In this document: piece after piece, positions 1-13,100 of the stretch
Layout: each line of letters opens with the position of its first letter
How positions within the stretch are numbered: the stretch's first letter is position 1
From: Amaranthus tricolor
Lineage: Eukaryota > Streptophyta > Magnoliopsida > Caryophyllales > Amaranthaceae
Length of the DNA stretch: 64,000 nucleotides
NCBI RefSeq assembly: GCF_026212465.1
Contig: NC_080056.1
Location: 8,747,517-8,811,516, forward strand
Direction of reading: 5' to 3'
The notes under the pieces: generated by a model
Database searches by the model: none
Seen by the model: the letters and a program-made list of their open reading frames with translations, nothing else
Told to the model about the DNA's origin: nothing
Position numbers and translations under genes: made by a program

Positions 1-1116
1 CTTATTTGGGAACCTTTATCCTTATTTATGCCCTCATTGGATCTGACTATTTACATGAGTGTCATTAAAAAAAACCACTTTTTCCCTTACTCACATCCAT
101 GTGGTCCCCCCTCTCCCTTTTTTTTTTCTTTTATTAAAATTGGAGTTCACCCCCCATTTTAATTAAAATTGGAGTAAAACCAATATAAGACATTCAATTA
201 GAATAATAGTGTAAAATTGTTGTAACGGTCAGAATTGCTATAACAAAACGGTGATGTGGTAACAGAAGTGATGCGATTATTGTATTGTATTTATGATTAT
301 TAACTATTAACTCAACTCATTGTTTGACTTCTTCAGTTTTGGATGCAAATAGTTAAAAGTGACCCATTTAGTGAAAAGCAAAAAATCGTGTTATTTTTTA
401 TTTACAAGAAACAATGAAGAATATAACCAATGCCCCATTTCAAAAAATCCTTTGTAATCTTAAAATTATTTATGTATTGATGTATTATAAAGTGCATTAG
501 ATGTAATATCAATTTGACCAGTGTTGATTTGGAATTTGGAATCAAAGTGTTGTTTTGTCAATCTAGGTTCAATTGCAAACAATCTAGGGGTGAGTTCCCG
601 TATATCCGATCTTCCCTTAATTCGCGAAGGGGTGGGAGCCGCTTTAACGACATTTTTTGTACCTCAATCTCTATAGTGAGGTAGTGCTTTATATCTTAAA
701 TTGACAAATTTTAAGATGGAGTTAGTTAGTTTGAGAGGGTCCTTCAGTCTTTATTGTTTTTTAGACATGCTTCCTAGCTCTTTATTGCAATCAATTAACC
801 AAGAACACTTTGATTTTTGTTGTGGATATGTGCCTATTCTTGGTGAAACTCTCATCTTGTTCTTAGTTTCCCAAGATTGAGGTTCAGTTATCTTTGTGAT
901 TTGTGTTTGTTGAGTTCATTATAATCCTTTTTTGTGTGTTGTGGAACACACTTATTCTCCTAATATCTTATCCAGTTCTTGTATTTTCTTTCCTACTCTT
1001 CCTCCTCCCCTTCCCCCCTCAAAAATGGGAATGAAAAATGAAAATGATTGTACTTGAGTTTGTGGCTTCCTAGTCACTGGATGCATCTTCATATGGCTTT
1101 TGTTTTTCACTTGCAG
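1..1116 (+). other. Presumed FCA intron 1 or upstream sequence
   Basis: No exon is recognisable before the acceptor TTGCAG at 1111-1116. The first exon seen begins in mid-codon (phase 2), so a coding exon must exist upstream. In Arabidopsis FCA the glycine-rich N-terminus is in exon 1, so this stretch is most simply the 3' part of intron 1. It contains pyrimidine-rich runs (about 960-1020) but no gene. Confidence 0.6.
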
Positions 1117-4100
1117 AGCACTTTGATGGAAAGAGTTTTGTTAAGCTTTTTGTAGGGTCTGTACCCAGAACAGCCACCGAAGAAGAGGTATGTTAGTCTT
1201 GTTAATATGCGTTTTTGATGTTTCTTACTGTAAAAGTCATGGAGGGAATAGTGTCTGATTATAAATTAGCCATTTAGGCAATTGGTTGTTAGGTATATTT
1301 GCCTTGTGGTTTGTGTATTTATGCTCCTTAGACAGCTTGCAATGTTTACATTCGCGTATGTGCATATGTGTATGTAAAAGTGTTTTGGGGGTGATTGATG
1401 TAGTTTTGGCTTTCATCATGAGATGTTATTGTATTTCTAACCGATGTATTCGGATTTGCTTTTTCCAGTCTATGAGTTGGATGCTTTTGGGCCTTTTGGC
1501 TCTTGGTGTATTTCACTTTAATGGCATATGTTCAACTCAAGGCAATGAGAGTATTAAGGGTCATCCAATTTAGCGGCTGTGCTCATAGCCAACTTATTAG
1601 GATTTACCCTAACATTGGTTAGCAAGCAAGGGACTATTCTTAAGTTGAAATTGTTTCCAAACATGTTATGATACTAGGAATGTCTATTGTTTTTTCTCTT
1701 GAGTGGTTATGTACATGTCTACTCCTGACCCTTTTTTCTTTGAGGGGTCAGAGGGCGTAGTCTATTTCATCGGTTCATCTCATAATGAGTGTTGTCAAGC
1801 CTAATAACTTTGGGCATTTTCTCAAATCTCCTTCATCCCTGAGGTTTATTGTAGTGAGACTCTGCAGCACGTCTCTCTTATTGCCTCAAGTTCTTAACGT
1901 TTTGCACTTGAATTCTCTGATGAACAACAGAGTAGGGTGATCATAATCTGCTCTGATGCAACCATAACCATTGTCCAGTATGTATGCTGTCATAGGTAAG
2001 GTTTGAGGGGACTCAGATGTGTTCAGTTTTACCACTTGTCACTTATTAATAACAGAAAATAATAACAAAAGCATAGGAATAGAGACGAATTGACTTTTGG
2101 AAATGAATCAAATCATTTAGTTGCATCCGTGTGATTGTTTGCAATTTTGTGTGCATCACTGATATATAATGATTCTTCTTGTTAGATACGACCATTGTTT
2201 GAAGAACAAGGAAACGTCTTGGAAGTTGCTTTAATAAAGGACAAGAGAACCGGACAACAACAAGGTATGTGTTTTAGTTTTTAATTGATTGCTGTTTATG
2301 TACCTTTTTTTTCAGGTGTGCTATTTTACTGTGTGGCTGATGGAAGCAACTGTAAGCTGTGACCTCTGTTTCATCTCATTTATTTTTGCAAGATTTTTCG
2401 GGCCTGTTGATTTTGGTTGGGACCTTACTTTAAGTCTGCACTTTCAATCAAGAAGAAGCGAGGGATGTAGACCTACTTAAAATTTTCTATGTAGATCAGT
2501 CTATAGAGCAATTACCCCTGCTCTGGTACTAGTGGCTTCAGCAGAGGGGAGATGTTACCCGGAACGCAAAAGGCATTTGTAATGGGAATGTCTTCTGCAG
2601 AACTATAACTAATTGTATTTCAGGATGTCTATTCCTGAAACTGCTGTATAGAAAGCACCATTAAAATATTTTGACTTTTGTTTTAAATGGGCATCGTGAT
2701 ATTAAATCTAAAGGGGTTCTTATTGGTCCATATTCTCTTACCATGGAATCATGTGATATTTTAATTCCCTGGAATCTCTTTCTAGCTGTTGAGTTGATGG
2801 ATGAGATGATATTGAAGTTTGTCTAAACTATATGGTGCTATAATGGGATGGTCTGATGATTTATGTTTTGAGCCTCTCAGGCCTCTTGTTGTGGGCCTAA
2901 TAGCTTTCTATGGCAATGTTTCTTTCTATTTGATTAAGTTGTTTTGAGTTTATAATAATGAGTTACGAAACTTGGTCTTGGTACATGATATCAGAACGTT
3001 TGTCTTTTATTTCCATTTATCCTTACAGGTTGAGGATGTTGACATTTGGACCTGGTACACATTCAGTGTCGTGGAATTTACTGTGGTGCTTAAGTCTCTT
3101 TGCATAGTATATAGTTTTCTTCCGTAAATTGGTCATGAATTGTGTTTTTCTTGAGGTTGCTGAGGCACATTTATGCTATGATGCGCTTGCTGTAGCTAGT
3201 TTTACGTAGGATGATTGGGCTCTTGAATTTTCATAGCAGAATCGCAGCATCAAGCATATTTTTAAAATATGCAACAGTGCACTTTTCGTTTCCTTTTATT
3301 TGTGTGAATGCTTCATCTGCCCAAATTTGGATGCAACACTGCAGTCCGTTTGCTCCTTCATCCTTTATATCTTTTCTAATCTCATAGCTGGCTTATTTAG
3401 ATTGTTTTATTGCTGTATCCAATAGCTTTTTAATTTGATTTCCTGATTCTTCAGTTTTGAAATTATGAGGATATGACTTGAATTGTAGCGAAAGATGGAG
3501 CAACAACTGTTGTATTCAGGAAGTATCAATGGTGATAGTGTGTTTGAATATGAACTGTTTCGTTAATCTAATTGTTTGTCTTTTGCTACTTGGCCTTGTG
3601 CATAGTTGAATGTTGCGACGGTTTTATTCTTTCTGATCTGGTTATTTTTGTGTTTTTGGCTGGCAATATGTGCTGTTTGTGTGAATCGCATGTTGTGACG
3701 TGCCCTCTTATACGACTTTCTTGTGTAATCTTGAATCTTTCTTTTTGTTGCTTATAGCTTGTAATGGGATGTGCTTGAACAGTATAACTTAGAGGATGTG
3801 GAAATTGGCAGAGGGCTGTTTTGTGCGTAGTGTTGGTGCATTCCAGTAACAGGTTGCACTCATACAGTTCGAAATGCCCGGATCACTTCTTTTTGCAGAC
3901 TAGGGAAAAATTTACTGACTTAATAAATTTGCTTTCATATTGGCTTCATACCCTGTCTTTCTGATTTAGGTTTAAGTTATTGATTTGGGGATTTGTCTAG
4001 AGATCAACGTTTACATCATTCACTATAATGTGTCTTATCCCATTTTGGAATGTATCACCTTTTAGTTTTTCGAAGTTCGGATGAAACAAGCTTGATACGG

Positions 4101-7100
4101 TGATGCCTCTTTCTCAAATCAGTTTGCATTGATTAGAGTGATGGTTCAATTATGTTTTTTTTTTATATTGTCATATACAGTTTCGGTCATGGCAGCAAAT
4201 CTCTATGTATCAGTGTCATAATGTAAAAATATGGCTGCATTGCATTGCATCACATCAGCCACATTGTAAAGGTTTTCTAAAAAATTGAACTGATATTTCT
4301 TGTCAAGGTATTAAAAAAAAAACATTTCGGGCCGCTTCGAGAGATGTCTCATGCTTTCGGCCGATATTTGGCGTTACGATAACCGCATTACTCACGTTGC
4401 CGCATCACTTTGCTGCAACCGCGATTGCGACCATTACCACATTTTTATGCTATGATCATTGTGTTACCAAGCATTTTAAAGGGTTTTGAAATTTGAACAT
4501 TACAAGAATTTATAAGAGCACGTGGCAGCTGCCAACCATTGAAATTGCTAGGAGAAGTGGCATCTGTTACCATTGTTGCAACTTGCAACCTTGACCACAC
4601 CAGATTTTATACCATGGTTTCAGTTGACTAGTAGCTTTAGGAAGCTTGTGTGTTCTCGTGTCCAATACTCCAATGTTAGCGTTGTTAAGTGTTGATTATG
4701 GTGCAAAATATTGCCGCATGACCATATCGTAAAGGTTTTTGAGCCTACTGCGAGTGACTGTAAAAGTCTTTCATGACCATTATTGCAACCGTGACCAACT
4801 ATTTTTTCACTATACAGTTGATATTTCGTAGAGTAAAAATGTCAAGGAGCTGTAATCAAGATCAATTTTGATCTTTAAGATTTATAGCATTCTATTACTG
4901 TGATAAGGAGCTTGTTTTTCGTGTAAGGATTTTTCATGCTTTTTCTTACGTTCTCAACAATTTCACTTACTGTTACATTGTTGGATGCTATTATTTGCTG
5001 TGTTAGGAAAGCCGGAGCAATCATTGTTTGACAGAGTGATCTTATTTTCCTGAATAGTTGTCTCTGTAGTTTGGCGGTTATTGAAGGATATTGGTAGTTT
5101 GTAGCACCTGAGGCGAGTTGGAGGACTTTCAAAAAATAAACTGGTTGTCACAACATTTGTCCTTGTATAGTTCAACTGTTATATTGTAATCTGTAAACAA
5201 TGGTGCTCCAACATATATTGGCTCTTCCTGGCTGCTAAAGTATTACATAGTGTTGTGATCTTGTTGCACAGAAGACATGGAATTTCTGTTTATGTTTTCT
5301 CTACTCATCTTAAACGAGCTTCAATTTTACTATTTACAGATGCGAATGTATACGTTAGCTGCAGAATGTGTCATGGTTAACTTTATTTTTTCTTTCTTTG
5401 ATCTTGAAGATTTTCATGCTTGCTATTTTGTTTGATAATCCACCTTAAAATTTTTAGGATTATGTCATCAGTGATTAGCATATTTTAATGATGTTAATGC
5501 TCTTTATTTTTATGTCCAATGCACTCTGCTACGGTAAGTTAGGCTGTGATTAAAATCGAATGCTTCTGTGACCTTGATTTTTAAATTATAATCTTATAGT
5601 GAAGTTTTATATTTGTAAAATTCCAAGGCAGGATGAGTTTACTGCTGCTTTTATGTCTTCTCGATGTTAGTGACAATTAATCTACACCTTAATAGTTGTA
5701 AGTTACAGAGACATTGTTTATTGTATTCATGACTAGTAGCATAGAGCTCAACGTAATTACTGGTAGTACAAGCACTTTTTTTGAGAACCACTTAATGGTG
5801 GGATTCAGAATGTTGTTAGGTATCTATTTGTTTGGAGATCTTTTAATCCTTTCATTTTGTGTTGGACCAATGTTTTGTGCCTTCTTAATGCGAAGTGTCA
5901 GGGACATCTGGAGACTTTCAAGATTGTTAAGCAGATGTTACGAAACTAATATTGATATTTATGATAATTCCTGTAGGCCTGTGGGTCTGCGAACTTTGTT
6001 TATTTCTGAATGTAGATTGCATATTATGTGGCAACTATTTCTTAAGTGCCCTTCCTTGAGGCCACACCAACCAGAGGATCTGTGCATCATGACAATATTT
6101 GTTCTTGTATTATCGCAATGTTTTGTTTGTTGGGCATTCAATAGCGTTTTATTCTTTCAGATTTTGAAATTCAGGAAGTTTACACTGGATTTGGCAAATG
6201 AATGTTGCCTGTTGCCTATTAGCCTTGAAATTTAAAATATTAATGAATGTGGATATTTCCTATCTGAACATTCTACGTATTTACATGTTAGTGGCTTGGA
6301 TTGTCCCTTAGCAGGTGCTGCCAGTTTTGTCTTCTCAGCTTCAGGAATAGTCTGACATTTTGAGATTTGAATGTTGAGGCAGCAGTTTTTCATATTTGTA
6401 CCAGGGCTTTACTTGTTGCAGCATCTATATTCATTGTTATTTTTCGTTTCTTATTTCCTTGCATTTTATATTGCGTTGAATGGATAAAGTAGCTCAGTAA
6501 ATCATTACATGGAGCAATTGTTGACTTCTGCAGGGTGTTGTTTTATTAAATATGCTACTTCTGAAGAAGCAGACAGGGCAATAAGAGCTTTGCACAATCA
6601 ATATACTTTGCCTGGGGTGAGTTTTCCCCTCTTTGGAGTGTTCTGACATTTTAGTCTTTGCTAAATATTCATGCTGACTGTCTTCAGGGAGTGGCTCCAA
6701 TACAAGTTAGATATGCTGATGGTGAACGTGAACGTCTCGGTAATGGTTCGTAATCTTCAGGGCTTTCGTTTGTTAAGTTTCTGAGTTGCTTATAGAAATC
6801 TTCAAGGGATAGTTTGGTAAATTATTTTGGATAATTTTAGCATGGTAAACATATTTTGTCAATATGTTGGTGCGCCTGCATTATTTGTTTAGTTGAGTGT
6901 AAGAGGAATTTGGAACTAAGAAATCGATTCTTGAAGCTTAAAAATAATAGTAGTCAGCAGTTTTAGGAATCAGGCTCATTGATAGACCTAGTATGGTAAT
7001 TTGTTTTCTGCATATAATCATACTCCTTTCAATGTTATCATTTAAACTGTTAAGTTTATCTATTAGGGATTCATCCGGTTATTAGGAATTTGAAGAGTTG

Positions 7101-10100
7101 ATGATTGGAAACTTTGCTCTAATTTAAACCAGACAATATCCAACATGACTCTTTTTCTTATGCACAATTTTGATAAATGGGGTTAAAGTTTAGCTAGAGT
7201 AATGCCTGTCTTGACTTCTATTAACAACGAAAGGGTTAGGTGGTGTTTCCATAAAAAAAATTTCCTAGCATAAACGAAAAAAAAGATTTTGTATAGTTGT
7301 GCATAATTTCGAATGTTTAGATATATGAGTTTCAGTACATAGACCATTGTGTGGTTGTGTCTCTCAAATTCATTAACTTCTATTAATTCTTTGATCTTGT
7401 GCATTCTATTTTTGTCAGAAGAGAAAGTTGCTTATCTTTTTTCTGGGTTTGGAGAAGATGGGGTTGTGAGAGGGAACCTTTTTTAAAGTGTTTGACAATG
7501 TTCTGTCTGAATTTAATTGCCCGATAATGATTAAGCTCAATGTGTTGCCTTAGGTGCAGTTGAGTACAAGTTGTTTGTGGGTTCATTGAATAAGCTTGCT
7601 ACGGTGAAGGAAGTGGAGGAGGTATGTTTGAGATAATTTTTGTACGTATTTGATATATACATTCTACAGTTTGTTGTCTTTGATCTAGCTCATAGGCTTG
7701 AACGTTTTTTTTGACCGAGTATTACTTCATATCTCTAATATGCTATAAAATTATGATGATCTTTGATCACTTATGTCTGCTAGTACTTGCTATTCTGTTA
7801 ATGAAACAATTATTATTCTTGTGGTTGATGTCTTGACTCTTGATCATCTTTTAAACCTATATTTACCTCTATTTTCTAGTCGTTTAGTTTAATTGATGGT
7901 CATAACATGTGCTCTGACTTCCCGTAGGCGATAAATTCTTTTTTATATGTTTGGACTAGAATCCAGTCATGACTCAAGAGTGTCAAGTGCTGTTCGCCCC
8001 CAGTGCTGATGATGTTTCTGTTTTGGATCCTAATAATCAGAGTCTTGGATATTGGTGCAGTTGTTTGTGGACTCAGTTGTGATTTCTGTTATATTCTTAG
8101 AGTTCTAGAAATGGATCTGACAAAGTAATCTTGTGTTCCTTACACTCTGATTTGGAAAAACGAAAAGTTTTTTATTATTAATTTATCCTCCATTTCTTCT
8201 ACTGTTGGCAGCTTCTTTGGTCAAACTTTATTAGTTTCCACCACTAAATTATTTGCAAATCACTTTCTATCATGAAGCTAGTAGATCTCACTACTCAAAT
8301 AAGTGTTCATTATTTACCTCATGGTAGTTAACACATTTTTAATTTGATTACTTGTGGTAAATATGCTAAACTGTTATGAAATAGGGACCATATTTATTTT
8401 AATTTAGTTTTTTATTAATTTTTTTCTTAAGACTTTTTAAAGTTCAAAGTACACTGTCAATAGCTTGTTATTAATGAATAAGCGAGGTTAAATATATTAA
8501 ATGTAGGGAACATTGTCAAAACTACCTATTGGATTTTTTTTTGTCAAATACTACCTATTGAAATATTTTCTTTGTGAAAGCTTACCAAATATTGGTTTTC
8601 ATCAGTTGACCGTTAAATTTTTGTTAAAAATTACCTTCAAAATTTTTTCATCGTACAAAAAAACCCACAACAATAATGCTAGACTTAATCCTAAAAAATT
8701 GTGATCGACTACATGAACCAATGTATCAATTCTATAGTTCTCCACTTGAACTCTTCTCTATTTTATTCATTTCGATTTTCTACAATCTCAATTTGTAAGT
8801 CTAAGTCATTAATATCCGTTTTCACTTTTGTCCTTCAAGTATTGAGCTTCAACTTTCTATCTTTCTTATCGGTTCACTAATATCCCGTCTTTGGACATGC
8901 CATATTTATTTAAAATGATTCTCTTTTATCTTTTTCACAACATTTGCTACTCCTAAACTCTTTCTTATATTTCCATTTTAAATTCTATCTCTTAAGGTAT
9001 GCCCACTCATCCATTGAAGCATTTGCATTTCCGCTGCTCCCATTTTTATACTATGATCCTTTCTAATTGTCTAACATTTTGATTCATATAATAACGCCGG
9101 TCTAATGGTCGTTTGATAAAACTTACCCTTTACCTTTAATGACACACCTCGATTGCATAATGTTTTAGTAGCCACTATCTAGTTTTTCCACCCACACTTT
9201 ATTTTACGGGTCACATCTCGTTGGATATCCACACTACTCTGAAATATGAACCCAAAGTATTTGAAAAACATCCACTTAAAGCGATTTCTTTCTCTTCTAA
9301 CTTTGTAATGCCTCTCGTTATCTCGTTTGCACTAAAATTACACTCCATGTACTAGGTCGTGCTCTGAATTAATTTGTAACCTCGTGAATCCAACTATTGT
9401 CTTCATCGTTCTAACTAAGCATTTACTCCCTGCATGGCTCTTCTACCAAAACAATATCATCAACAAACAATTTACACCAAAACTATCATCGAGTTATGTC
9501 ATCTAAAACAGTTGCAAAAAGAAAGGGGCGTAAGGCCGACCCTTGATGAAAGGCAAATGTGATTGGAAAATCCTCTGTTGCCCCTTCACATGTCCTAACA
9601 TTCGTCTTTGCTTCTTGATTCATATCTTTCAATATATTAATGTATTCTTGGAAATGCCCTTCTTTGTCATTGCCAACAAAGTGCTTCTTTTGTTACCTCG
9701 TATGTTTTTTTCAAGTCCATAAAATGGGCACTTAGTCCAATCTCTGCCAACTTTGGGATAATTAATTTCTTAACTCTTTTCAACATCAACTTCCCCGATT
9801 TTGTCAGAAGCTTGACAGTTCTTGAGACAACTTCTGTATCTTGATTTAGAGGATGTCTAAGTGTTTCACTAGGTGGAGTAGAAACATGCAATTAGTTACA
9901 TCAAAGAATGATTGAAGCAGGAATCATGCAATGCATTGTAATTTTCACTTTTCCCCATCCAGATACCAAAATCTCTTGCATTTTCTCATGATCTTTAGGA
10001 TGCTTGTTATCAGGTGCGAACGACCTGGGTTGACGATTGGGCGTCCAACCCGCATTTTTGGGATCATTCTCAATAAGCTAATCATATTTTTGATTGGTGT

Positions 10101-13100
10101 CGCTCTAGAAATAGCAATTTAATCCACATTTTTCCTTGACATGCTTAGTATCTTTTGAATTTGGGATCATTCTCGATATGTTTGGATTCTCTTATACTGC
10201 ACTACAATTTTACTTTTATGCTAGCCTTGTTCTCTCTATGGGGTTTTGATGTGGCAAGGCTTTAAGGAGGTAATCCGGTTCTATCACCTACTTTGTATTT
10301 AAGCGCTAGTGTTAATGGTTCTTGGTTTTACTAGAGGCTCTGAAGCTTTCATCACTCCTTTTAGACAACCTTTGTTTGTGGATTACGTCCTAGGTCTATC
10401 CATGGAAAAAATCATGGTCGGGGATGCGTTTGCGAAAACGGCCGCGGTGTCGTGAAAAACGACTATAACGGAGAAATACGCAAATCGCGGCCGACGTGGT
10501 GTGATTTAAAAAAAAAATTTCACGTAAGGGGAGTTTTGAACTTATAATTGCATTTTGTTGTTGAAGTACTATTATTATGTGAAAATGTTTGCCAAAACTG
10601 TTACGATGCTAAGAACGATACAAACAACAATGAACAAAACAACGTTTGACAATGTAAACTAAACAAAAGAGACACAAGGATTTAAGGAGGTTCACCCAAT
10701 GATGGCTATGTCCTCTGTGGTGTGTAGTTTCTGTTTATATTATATCAAAAGAGTATAAACAACACTTCTAAATGAAGAATTACAATTGAGTAAGAGATAA
10801 AAACAAAAGGCTATGTGTTTGGCTTAGGGGTTGTGTTTGATGTGTTTGATGTGTGAGTATGAGAGCCCTATATATAGTACTAGGTACTAGAATATCAATA
10901 GCTCACTTGAGTACATAGTTAATATTGAGTAATGAATAATATGAAATAACTCCAAGAACTTGAAAGGTCGAAAATCAGCATCCCATGCATATCAGAAAAT
11001 CCGCTCGACCGAAACAGGGAGCTCGCTCGGTCGAGCGAACATGAGCTACATTCTGGAGCCTTCTGTCTGACCGCTCGACCTACCAATATGGCTCGCTCGG
11101 TCGAGCGGGTAGGTCGAGCGACCTCTCTGATTCCTCTGTCAGAATTCTGATCGAGCTATCATAAACCAAGTCCCTTATTCTTCTTCATTAATTTTTATTA
11201 ACACCCATAATTCTCCACGAATACTCTCCACATAATAACATCCATTTGCATTCCACAAACCAAGAGTCACACACATGAATACACACTTTAATTTGTGCAC
11301 TCAAGTCACACATACCATTCATAACATTATGTAATAACATGCAACTAAGTATTATAATTGCAATATTTGAGATTCTTTTAGCGCATAATTATTAACTTAT
11401 TAGTTATTAGTTAATTATTTTGTTTATCAACTATAATTACGAGTAACTATAAGCTAAATGATTGTAACAATTAAAGTTAGTGGGTATCAATGAAATTTTA
11501 ACTGGAAGACAATTAACATTGTAATGGTGAAATATCGTCATAACGGTAAAATAACGGGCGCTACACGTTACGTAATGGTTAACGCGATGTTTTGACAGTA
11601 AAATCTCATGCACCATTATATAATGGGATTCAATGTCGCGACAACTTTCAAGCAGTGTATATAACGGGCGTTACGTAACCTAACGAGGGAATTTTTATTC
11701 CATGGTTCTATCACTTTGGGTTCAAATACGTACTCATTTTTTTCATAATTCTTTATCATGGACTATGGAGTAACCAAGTCTCAAACGTTGTATGACTAAA
11801 ATGAGGATACCGCAACTGTTTACTACTAATCACTGCTTGAGTGAGACAAAATTTTGCAATTCTTTGTCATTTTGAGGTTTCGAGTAATTTGTCGTGAGAA
11901 ATTTTCACCATATACTCATGAACAGTTGAAAAAAATTACCTTGTAATATAGTGCTCTAAAAAATGCACATAATTTTGAAAATTCATATAATAGACATTTA
12001 CTCCCATAAACAATATCGAAGCTTGAATCCCAATAGTAGGGGGTGATTGCTACATGAATCAAAGTAAATGAACGTGAAAATATATCATGTAGTTACTGAT
12101 CAGAACTAGAGTGTTTAGCTCACTTGGCGAGGGGTCCATCTCCCAGGAGGTGGAGTTGTGAACTTTTGTTGGGTTTTATTTGGGGTTGGGTGGGCGGGCA
12201 GTATGGTTTGCATACCTTTTCTGTGTTTCATATTTAGTGGTTTCTCATTTTTGTGTGTCTCTAAACCATGTTACCGCCCTCTATGCCATGTTTTACCAAA
12301 ATGTACTCTAATATTGTGCTTTAAGGTCTTTTATATGACCTATAATAAGTTTCTTTTTTCCTTATCAGATATTTGCACGATATGGTCGCATTGAAGATGT
12401 ATACCTTATGCGTGATGAAAGGAAGCAGAGTAGAGGTTTGTTGCCATGTGCTGAAATCTTTGGTGAATTGCCTTTTTGTTTATGCTATCAAATTGCATAC
12501 TATTACTATGTCATTACTACTAATTATTATTGTTCTAGACTTTTTGTCGTTACAATTCTTCAATCATTTTTTACCCTAGCAACAACAAAACTTGTATTAC
12601 TTTAGCTTTAAGCGCTTTGTTTGCCCAAAACACGTTATAGACCATTCTGGATCCCTCTTGGCTCTGAGTACATTTGATTGTTTGGGACGACATTTCTCCT
12701 TAATCAAGATCACTATCATCTTTTGCTATGATTAAGCAAATTAATGAACTAGTATGGGGTTATGATTCTGCTTTTGGAGGGAAAAAGAACTGAATTTTCT
12801 CCTTTTATTGTTATTGGGTATGTGATGTCTGTGTTTGTGCAACCAAAATGGATATCCCTTCCTATATATTTGTGAACATTAAGAAATCCTATGATGTGTT
12901 TCTCCCTTAATATATGGCCTAGTTTAGTTTTATGCACATATTGAGGTTACTATTACTAATGTACAAGTTAATTAATTTGCCTGAAGTCCCAAAATATCTG
13001 AAAACTCCATGGAAGATGATATTGAAGGTGTAAATGGGTCACAATTCACATGAAGTACAATATTGGAAATTATGATCTTTTGCATTGAAATGATGGAATT

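Larger units (their letters stand above)
2265..6533 (+). other. FCA large intron within RRM1 (equivalent of Arabidopsis intron 3)
   Basis: This 4,269-bp intron interrupts RRM1 between GQQQ and GCCFIKY, with donor GTATGT and acceptor TGCAG. The position matches Arabidopsis FCA intron 3, where FCA protein promotes premature cleavage and polyadenylation to give the truncated FCA-beta transcript. An AATAAA hexamer lies at 3922-3927. The ORFs inside it (the longest at 5714-6235) show no protein family and look like chance. A patch at about 4316-4830 with CpG-containing words looks repeat-derived. Confidence 0.85.
7622..12368 (+). other. FCA large intron between RRM2 exons
   Basis: This 4,747-bp intron lies between ...KEVEE and IFARYGRIEDVY, with donor GTATGT and acceptor ATCAG. 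Much of its length is repeats: a MITE-like piece at about 8470-8700, a LINE remnant (8700-9900), a composite LTR-like block (10400-11705) and a SINE-like tract (12108-12368). The remainder shows nothing coding. Confidence 0.85.

Noticed and set aside
5714..6235. 173-codon ORF inside FCA intron 3
   Set aside because: It lies within a clear intron, has no recognisable domain or codon pattern, and is probably chance.
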